This document shows positions 15,424 through 20,398 of a stretch of 20,398 bases of DNA, one piece after another. Under the pieces are notes generated by a model. The model searched no databases and had not been told where the DNA came from. It was given only the letters and a program-made list of their open reading frames with translations. Numbering within the stretch: position 1 is the stretch's first letter; every line of letters begins with the position of its first letter. This DNA comes from an uncultured Clostridia bacterium. Its GTDB lineage: Bacteria > Bacillota > Clostridia > Oscillospirales > Oscillospiraceae. The position numbers and the translations under genes are program-made. The stretch covers positions 1-20,398 of the forward strand of contig CALZAG010000007.1 in the NCBI GenBank assembly GCA_945613045.1, written 5' to 3'.

Positions 15424-16646
15424 TCTTTGTCCCCCTCGTCAAAGGGATCGCCGCATTCGGGGCAGAATTTTGGGGGCTTCGAGGGGTCGGCGGGCTTCCA
15501 GCCGCACTTATTGCAGCGGTAAACGGGCTTTTTAGCGCCGCACTCGGGGCAGAATTTTCCGGTGTTCACCGAGCCGCAGGCACAGGTCCATGTCTCGGCT
15601 GCAGGAGCCGCTGGCACAGCCGCCGCGGGAGCGGCCTGCTGCTGACCCATTGCATAGAGGTTCTGCGCGTTCACGCCGCCGGCGTTCATCGCCATGCCCA
15701 TGCCCATGAAGCCGGTCATCGCGCCCGCGGAGTTGCCTGCCGCAGTGCGCATAGCATCCGCCTGAGCGCCGACGAGGTTTGCGGCGGCCATGGTGGGATC
15801 GCGCATTACCGCGGAGCGCTGAAGCTCCTTTATGGCCTTGGCGTCCTCCTCGGGCAGGGTTATGGGATTCATGGCGATGGATACGACGCTGATGCCGCGT
15901 ATCTCACCCCACTTGCGCGTGAGGGTCTCGTTCATAAGTTGGGAGAGCTCCTCTGCATGGGCGGGGATCTGGTTCGGGCGCATCCCCATCTCGGAGAGCT
16001 TTGCAAATGCCGGCTGCAGAGCGCTTATGAACTCGGTCTTGAGCTGACTGTCGATCTCCTCGCGGGAATAATCCTGCTCGACGTTGCCGCAGACGTTCGT
16101 GTAAAACAGCAGGGGGTTGGTGAGCTTATAGGAGTACACGCCGTTGCACCGCACCGAGGTGTCAAGATCGAGCCCGATGTTGCTGTCAACAACGCGGAAG
16201 GGGATGGGGTTTGCCGTGCCGAATTTATTATCGACTATCTCCTTGGTGTTGAAATAGTAAACGCGCTGATCCTTGCCGGTGTCGCCGCCGAAGGTGAAGC
16301 GCTTGCCGATGAGCTTGAAGGTGTCAAGTATCGACTGGCCGAGGGAACCGGCAAAGATGCTGGGCTCGGTGGAGGTGTCGTATGTAAACTGTCCGGGCTC
16401 GGCGCAGACCTCAACGATCTTGCCCTGCTCGACGATTATCATGCACTGTCCGTCGGCAACTGCGATACCCGAGCCGTTGGATATGATATTGTCGCTGCCT
16501 CTGGTGTTTGACGAGCGCGAGCTTACGCGCTTTACGCCCTTGACAACGAGAGTATCCTTGTCAATGGCGTCGCAGTAGAAAAACTCCTTCCACTGATCGG
16601 CAAGAGTGCTGCCGAGCGCACCTGCGCCTGCTTTTATAAGTCCCAT
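15420..16646 (-). CDS. SPFH-domain protein with two C-terminal zinc ribbons (YdjI-like)
   Basis: The 408-aa protein belongs to the SPFH/virion-core-like group that includes B. subtilis YdjI. The N-terminal 280 residues carry the group's motifs: LADQWKEFFYCDAI (15-28), DGQCMIIVEQGKIVEVCAEPGQFTYD (65-90) and RCNGVYSYKLTNPLLFY (166-182). Then comes a helical part ending in RKWGEIRGISVVSIAMNPITLPEED. A linker rich in Ala, Gly and Met (about 284-350) leads to two zinc ribbons (C355, C357, C366, C369 and C378, C381, C395, C398). There is no membrane helix; such proteins usually sit on the membrane as oligomers. The ATG has AGGGG upstream. It follows the 119-aa gene by 32 bp and overlaps the next gene by 4 bp. 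Confidence 0.85.
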   Translation of the reverse strand: MGLIKAGAGALGSTLADQWKEFFYCDAIDKDTLVVKGVKRVSSRSSNTRGSDNIISNGSGIAVADGQCMIIVEQGKIVEVCAEPGQFTYDTSTEPSIFAGSLGQSILDTFKLIGKRFTFGGDTGKDQRVYYFNTKEIVDNKFGTANPIPFRVVDSNIGLDLDTSVRCNGVYSYKLTNPLLFYTNVCGNVEQDYSREEIDSQLKTEFISALQPAFAKLSEMGMRPNQIPAHAEELSQLMNETLTRKWGEIRGISVVSIAMNPITLPEEDAKAIKELQRSAVMRDPTMAAANLVGAQADAMRTAAGNSAGAMTGFMGMGMAMNAGGVNAQNLYAMGQQQAAPAAAVPAAPAAETWTCACGSVNTGKFCPECGAKKPVYRCNKCGWKPADPSKPPKFCPECGDPFDEGDKE

Positions 16647-16678
16647 ATTCCAGAACCCCTTTCATGTTTATGTATGCT

Positions 16679-17038
16679 TCATTTTGTGATGCCGCGGAAA
16701 AGATAGTCTCCGGCTTCCACCGGCGCAAGCAGCTCCGCGGCGTTGACAAGCTCTTCGATGCGCTCCGCGCTTACCGGTTCGCAGGGCTCAAGAGGGGAGA
16801 CCCCGCCGTTGAAAGCGCCGCTCATGACCGACGGCCTGTCGACAGGCAGTATCCTGCGTCCGTCCTCACAGATGAAGTACAGTCTCATGTCAACATCACG
16901 ACCGCTGGTGGCGTGGAGCGCAAGCTGCCCAATGAGCGGATACATCTGCTCGAACATCTCGGCCTGAGTGCATTCGAGAAGATAGACCTCGCCCGCAAAA
17001 TCGGGCTTTTTTCCAGTCCATCTTTTTTGGATCTGCAT
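16679..17038 (-). CDS. Uncharacterised 119-aa soluble protein
   Basis: I do not recognise this protein. It is 119 aa, without signal peptide, membrane helix or cysteine cluster. The N-terminal half looks like alternating strands and helices (GEVYLLECTQAEMFEQMYPLIG, then RDVDMRLYFICEDGRRILP), and the C-terminal third holds an acidic helix (VSAERIEELVNAAELL). The start at ATG 17038 is set by a strong AGGAGGT ribosome site (17049-17043). An in-frame TTG at 17086 would place that site inside the gene. It is the first gene of the operon, 32 bp above the SPFH gene, in the place where PspA leads the ydj operon of B. subtilis. It shows no sign of PspA's long coiled coil. A role tied to the SPFH/zinc-ribbon/TPM proteins is inferred from position only. 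Confidence 0.75.
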   Translation of the reverse strand: MQIQKRWTGKKPDFAGEVYLLECTQAEMFEQMYPLIGQLALHATSGRDVDMRLYFICEDGRRILPVDRPSVMSGAFNGGVSPLEPCEPVSAERIEELVNAAELLAPVEAGDYLFRGITK

Positions 17039-17110
17039 AAATACCTCCTGACCGCCGCTTTGCCGTACATGGCCTTGTATAAGCAATAAGCGCCGTTCAA
17101 ATTTGTTATT

Positions 17111-17139
17111 ATATTATCACGGTTTACTTCAGCTTTCAA
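17111..17139 (-). promoter_or_regulatory. Promoter of the YdjGHI-like operon
   Basis: On the minus strand TTGAAA (17139-17134; 5 of 6) is followed after 17 bp by TAATAT (17116-17111), with TGA just before it giving an extended -10. A second TATAAT-like frame overlaps 3 bp downstream. The start would be near 17104, leaving a leader of about 65 nt. Its -35 lies 3 bp from the -35 of the divergent ahcY promoter. Confidence 0.6.
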
Positions 17140-17142
17140 CAC

Positions 17143-17171
17143 TTGCAGAGATCAAAAAACGGTGGTAAAAT
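17143..17171 (+). promoter_or_regulatory. Promoter of ahcY
   Basis: TTGCAG (17143-17148; weak) and TAAAAT (17166-17171; 5 of 6) are 17 bp apart, with TGG directly before the -10. The string TGGTAAAAT is identical to that in the growth-operon promoter at 3128-3136. The start would be near 17178, about 26 nt before the GTG, which leaves no room for a riboswitch. Confidence 0.5.
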
Positions 17172-17203
17172 TAATTGTTTTAGTAAAAAGGGAGAAAATT
17201 GCC

Positions 17204-18439
17204 GTGAGTAAAATAAAAGATTTAAAGCTTGCACCCTCGGGTGAGATGAAAATAAACTGGGTAGAGCGCAATATGCCCGTGCTGCGCGGGATAGGCGAGG
17301 ACTTTAAAAAAACGAGACCCTTTTCCGGAATGAAGGTGGCGCTTTCCGTCCATCTTGAGGCGAAAACGGCATATCTGTGCCGGGTAATGGAGATGGGCGG
17401 CGCCGAGATGTATGTGACCGGCTCCAACCCGCTGTCCACCCAGGACGACGTCGCCGCGGCGCTGGCGGCGGGCGGCATGAACGTTTTTGCCGAATACGGC
17501 TGCTCCATGGAGCAGTATGAGGAATGTCTTGAGGAGGTCCTCAAGGTCGGCCCGAATATCATCATAGACGACGGCGGCGACCTTGTGCATCTCATGCACA
17601 CGAAATATGCAGACCTCATCCCCAATGTCATTGGCGGCTGCGAGGAGACGACCACAGGCATAAACCGCCTGAAGATCATGTCCAGGGCCGGCGAGCTTAA
17701 ATTCCCCATGGTAATGGTCAATGACGCCGACTGCAAGCATATGTTTGATAACCGCTACGGTACGGGACAGAGCGTGTGGGACGGCATATGCCGAACGACC
17801 AACCTCATCGTTGCCGGCAAATACGTCGTCATATCCGGCTACGGCTGGTGCGGCAAGGGCGTAACTCTGCGCGCAAAGGGGCTTGGCGCGAAGGTCATCG
17901 TTACGGAGACCGACCCCATCCGCGCTCTCGAGGCCGTCATGGACGGATACGAGGTCATGCCGATGTCGGAGGCCGCAAAGATAGGCGATATCTTCTGCAC
18001 CGTGACCGGCGGCAGGGATATCATCACGGCGGAGCATTATCCGCTCATGAAGGACGGAGCCATACTCTCCAACGCGGGCCACTTCAATGTTGAGGTCGAT
18101 ATGGAAGCGCTGGAAAAAATGGCGGTCAGAAAATATGAGGCGCGCCACAACATCCAGGGCTATGTCATGCCCGACGGCAGAACGCTGTTCACAATAGCCG
18201 AGGGCAGACTCGTGAACCTCGCCGCCGCCGATGGACACCCCGCAGAGATAATGGATATGAGCTTTGCCATCCAGGCGATGAGCGCTCAGTTTCTCGCGGA
18301 AAACCGCGGAAAGCTCAAAGCGGATGTGGTCGCGGTGCCGCGCGAGATCGACGAGGCTGTCGCCCGCCGCAAGCTCAAGGCCATGGGAGTTCAGATCGAC
18401 AGCCTCAGCCGTGAACAGGCTGAATACCTCGGCAGATAA
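17204..18439 (+). CDS. ahcY: Adenosylhomocysteinase, short form
   Basis: The enzyme splits S-adenosylhomocysteine into adenosine and homocysteine with bound NAD, removing the product inhibitor of methyltransferases. The 411-aa protein is of the compact Thermotoga/archaeal type. It lacks the insert and the C-terminal Lys-Tyr tail of the eukaryotic form. Seen are HLEAKTAYL, TGSNPLSTQDD (72-82), IIDDGGDL, EETTTG (147-152), the substrate/NAD segment NDADCKHMFDNRYGTGQS (K178, D182), the NAD loop GYGWCGKG (212-219) and NAGHFNVEVD. Short-form relatives in some archaea prefer S-inosylhomocysteine, so the substrate is less certain than the family. I start at GTG 17204 because AGGGAG lies 9 bp upstream; the GTG at 17162 falls in the promoter. 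mgtE follows by 68 bp. Confidence 0.94.
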   Translation: MSKIKDLKLAPSGEMKINWVERNMPVLRGIGEDFKKTRPFSGMKVALSVHLEAKTAYLCRVMEMGGAEMYVTGSNPLSTQDDVAAALAAGGMNVFAEYGCSMEQYEECLEEVLKVGPNIIIDDGGDLVHLMHTKYADLIPNVIGGCEETTTGINRLKIMSRAGELKFPMVMVNDADCKHMFDNRYGTGQSVWDGICRTTNLIVAGKYVVISGYGWCGKGVTLRAKGLGAKVIVTETDPIRALEAVMDGYEVMPMSEAAKIGDIFCTVTGGRDIITAEHYPLMKDGAILSNAGHFNVEVDMEALEKMAVRKYEARHNIQGYVMPDGRTLFTIAEGRLVNLAAADGHPAEIMDMSFAIQAMSAQFLAENRGKLKADVVAVPREIDEAVARRKLKAMGVQIDSLSREQAEYLGR

Positions 18440-18486
18440 GAAACATCGGGGGCCGAACCCCTGTGCTTGGCCGTATAAGCGGCATA

Positions 18487-18509
18487 ATTCCGAAAGGAGG
18501 TTCCGGAAT
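18487..18509 (+). promoter_or_regulatory. Hairpin presenting the mgtE ribosome-binding site
   Basis: ATTCCG (18487-18492) is the exact reverse complement of CGGAAT (18504-18509). The 11-nt loop between them contains the full Shine-Dalgarno AAAGGAGG, while the AT of the mgtE start codon sits in the stem. Two weaker hairpins lie just above (GGGG/CCCC at 18449-18461 and GCCG/CGGC at 18470-18483). No U-tract follows, so any control would be translational. This may be chance. Confidence 0.4.
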
Positions 18510-19908
18510 GGAAAACATGGAGAACATGGATTTTGAAGCCATGCACGACCGGCAGTTTGACGAGCTTATGGAGCTGCTGGACGCCCACCGCATGAAAGAG
18601 CTTCAGCTCCGCCTTGAGGACATGAATGAATTTGACGTCGCGGAGTTTCTGACGGAGATAGGAGACAACAGGATGCCCATGGTGTTCCGCCTCCTGTCCA
18701 AGGAGACCGCCGCCGACGCTTTTGCAAACTTTGACGCCCCCGAGCAGGAACAGATAATCAACTCAATAACGGACTCGGAACTTTCCGCCATCGTCGAGGA
18801 GCTGTACGTCGACGACGCGGTCGACATGATGGAGGAGCTGCCGGCAAACGTGGTAAAGCGTGTCATGCGCACCGCCACACCCGAGACGCGGAATCTTATA
18901 AACCAGTACCTCAACTACCCCGAAAACTCCGCGGGCAGCATCATGACCGCCGAGTTTGTCGACCTTAAAAAATATATGAACGTGCGGGAATCCATTGCCC
19001 GCATCCGCAGGATAGGCGAGGATAAGGAGACGATATATACCTGCTTCGTCACCTCCGCCGACCGTAAGCTTGAAGGCGTTCTGTCGGTCAAGGATCTTCT
19101 GCTCTCGGACGACGAGACCGTTATAGAAGACCTAATGGACAAGAACATCATATTCTGCATGACCCACGACGACCAGGAGGAGGCCGCGGAAAAGATCTCC
19201 GACTACGACCTGATGGCGCTGCCGGTCGTTGACAAGGAAGGCAGACTCGTCGGAATCGTGACGGTCGACGACGTCATCGACGTCATGGAAGCCGAGGCCA
19301 CCGAGGACTTCGAACTCATGGCCGCAATGACGCCTTCCGACAAGCCGTATTCCCGCACCGGAGCGGCGGAAATGTGGAAAAGGCGCGTGCCGTGGCTCAT
19401 GTTCCTCATGCTTTCGGCTACCTTCACCAGCATGATAATAAACTCCTTTGAGGATGCGCTTGCCGCTCAGGCGGTGCTTATAAGCTTCATCCCCATGCTC
19501 ATGGGCACCGGCGGCAACTCGGGCGCACAGGCCGCCACCGCCGTTATCCGAAGCCTGTCTCTGGGCGATACCGAGCCCGAGGACGTGCTGCGGGTGGTAT
19601 GGAAGGAATGGCGCGTAGCCATTCTGTGCGGTCTTACCCTTGCGGCGGTGAACTTCGTAAAAATGCTGCTTGTCGACCGAATGCTGATGCACCATCCCGA
19701 GGTCACCGTGACCGTCGCCGCGGCAGTCAGTCTTTCGATCGTCCTGATCATAATGTTCGCAAAGGTCGTCGGCAGTATCCTTCCCATAGCGGCAGAGAAG
19801 ATCGGCGTCGATCCGGCGGTAATGGCAAATCCGCTCATATCGACTATCACCGACGCTGTATCGCTGCTTATTTATTTTGAGATTGCGAAGCTGATACTCG
19901 GCTTCTGA
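18508..19908 (+). CDS. mgtE: Magnesium transporter MgtE
   Basis: MgtE is a homodimeric Mg2+ channel gated by cytoplasmic Mg2+. The 466-aa protein shows the family order: an acidic helical N domain (about 15-130, with repeated FDVAEFLTEI/AVDMMEELP-type helices), two CBS domains (about 135-260, including GSIMTAEFVDL and MALPVVDKEGRLVGIVTVDDVIDVMEAE), the connecting helix with WKRRVPWLMFLML, then five membrane helices. The pore signature PMLMGTGGNSGAQAATAVIRSL and the Mg2+-coordinating Asp in LISTITDAVSL (D449) are both present. The ATG at 18508 has AAAGGAGG 7 bp upstream; an earlier in-frame start at 18463 has no site. No M-box riboswitch fits in the 68-bp gap. The next gene starts 13 bp after the stop. 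Confidence 0.96.
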   Translation: MENMENMDFEAMHDRQFDELMELLDAHRMKELQLRLEDMNEFDVAEFLTEIGDNRMPMVFRLLSKETAADAFANFDAPEQEQIINSITDSELSAIVEELYVDDAVDMMEELPANVVKRVMRTATPETRNLINQYLNYPENSAGSIMTAEFVDLKKYMNVRESIARIRRIGEDKETIYTCFVTSADRKLEGVLSVKDLLLSDDETVIEDLMDKNIIFCMTHDDQEEAAEKISDYDLMALPVVDKEGRLVGIVTVDDVIDVMEAEATEDFELMAAMTPSDKPYSRTGAAEMWKRRVPWLMFLMLSATFTSMIINSFEDALAAQAVLISFIPMLMGTGGNSGAQAATAVIRSLSLGDTEPEDVLRVVWKEWRVAILCGLTLAAVNFVKMLLVDRMLMHHPEVTVTVAAAVSLSIVLIIMFAKVVGSILPIAAEKIGVDPAVMANPLISTITDAVSLLIYFEIAKLILGF

Positions 19909-19921
19909 GACAGATAATGAC

Positions 19922-20398
19922 ATGATAGTACTTATAGAGAAAATGGCCCTGCTGGTGATGCTGCTGGCTCTGGGTTACCTATGCGCACGCCTGAAGCTGG
20001 TGGGTCCGGAATTCAATAAGGGACTCAGCAAGCTTGTAATAAACGTATTCCTCGCGGGGATGATCCTGTCCTCGGTGATAAACAAAAAGCTGGAGATGAC
20101 CGGCGGAGACGTCGCCTTCGGCCTTTTGATGATGACGCTGTCGATGCTTATTTGCGTCGGCATAGGCTGGCTCAGCCCCACGCTGCTGAGGATAAAGGAC
20201 GGGGACAAGGGAATGTACCGTATACTGGCCGCCTTCATGAACAACGGCTTTGTTGGCTTCCCGCTAGTCGCGGCCGTTTACGGTGAGAACGCGGTGTTTT
20301 TTGCGTCACTGTCAAATATTCCCTTCAATCTGCTGCTGTACACCGCGGGCGTGATGCTCCTGCAAAAAGGTGATAAAAACACAAAATTCAGCATAAAA
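19922..20398 (+). CDS. AEC-family (auxin efflux carrier-like) transporter, 3' end outside window
   Basis: An open frame runs from ATG 19922 to the end of the window (159 residues seen) and is cut by the window edge. It is strongly hydrophobic, with about five membrane segments visible. FMNNGFVGFPLVAAVYG and SNIPFNLLLYTAGVMLL are characteristic of the AEC/malate-permease family, in which related bacterial members carry organic acids. The substrate here is unknown. There is no good Shine-Dalgarno (only GAGA), and it begins 13 bp after mgtE, so translation may depend on coupling. Full carriers of this family are about 300-320 aa, so roughly half is missing. Confidence 0.85.
   Translation, partial: MIVLIEKMALLVMLLALGYLCARLKLVGPEFNKGLSKLVINVFLAGMILSSVINKKLEMTGGDVAFGLLMMTLSMLICVGIGWLSPTLLRIKDGDKGMYRILAAFMNNGFVGFPLVAAVYGENAVFFASLSNIPFNLLLYTAGVMLLQKGDKNTKFSIK

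Noticed and set aside
16664..17089. Plus-strand frame opposite the 119-aa gene
   Set aside because: The minus-strand frame has AGGAGGT at the right spacing, a promoter and operon context; the plus frame has none of these.
17143..17203. SAM or SAH riboswitch before ahcY
   Set aside because: Only about 26 nt lie between the predicted transcript start and the GTG, and no such fold is seen.
18440..18507. M-box magnesium riboswitch before mgtE
   Set aside because: The gap is 68 bp, less than half of an M-box, and its core motifs are not seen.
1..20398. CRISPR array, mobile element, prophage or defence system
   Set aside because: No regularly spaced repeats, transposase, integrase or defence-type genes were seen; the window is mostly core genome.

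Overview
The window looks like a chromosomal segment of an endospore-forming, low-GC-lineage but fairly GC-rich Firmicute, most likely class Clostridia and plausibly Oscillospirales. The reasons are a spoIIGA-sigE pair, a Gram-positive PolC replicase, an S-layer-homology (SLH) surface protein, MEP-pathway isoprenoid genes, and GC-rich coding sequence that nevertheless uses many ATA (Ile) and AGG (Arg) codons. No rRNA, tRNA, CRISPR array, insertion sequence or prophage gene is visible. The longest stretch without a gene is 1277-1523.

Layout. (1) 1-142 holds several perfect palindromes and a bidirectional terminator. (2) On the minus strand, 143-1276 encodes a secreted SLH protein. (3) Also on minus, 1524-3061 is the spoIIG operon: spoIIGA (pro-sigma-E protease) then sigE. 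(4) Divergently, 3176-13393 on plus is a tightly packed growth operon: DMT-family transporter, pyrH, frr, uppS, dxr, rseP, ispG, polC. Gaps are 0-32 bp and two junctions overlap. The only visible terminator is a strong hairpin after polC (13401-13434). (5) On minus, 17038-13452 is a four-gene membrane-associated operon: an unrecognised 119-aa protein, an SPFH/YdjI-like protein with two C-terminal zinc ribbons, a double-zinc-ribbon membrane protein, and a TPM-domain membrane protein. It resembles Bacillus subtilis ydjGHI without the PspA gene. (6) Divergently, 17204 to the window end on plus encodes a short-form adenosylhomocysteinase, the magnesium transporter MgtE and the 5' part of an AEC-family carrier.

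How the parts work together. The growth operon joins nucleotide supply (UMP kinase), ribosome recycling, undecaprenyl carrier synthesis and its isoprenoid precursors (UppS, DXR, IspG), membrane proteolysis (RseP) and chromosome replication (PolC). It faces the first compartment-specific sporulation operon across a 114-bp intergenic region. There the apparent sigma-A promoter of the growth operon overlaps sequences resembling Spo0A boxes belonging to spoIIG. That possible growth/sporulation switch is the most interesting regulatory idea here. The most interesting uncharacterised gene set is the PspA-less YdjGHI-like operon with its new leading gene. Other points are an apparently shortened N-terminal region in PolC and the absence of cdsA from its usual place between uppS and dxr. 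All calls come from reading the sequence; no database search was run.
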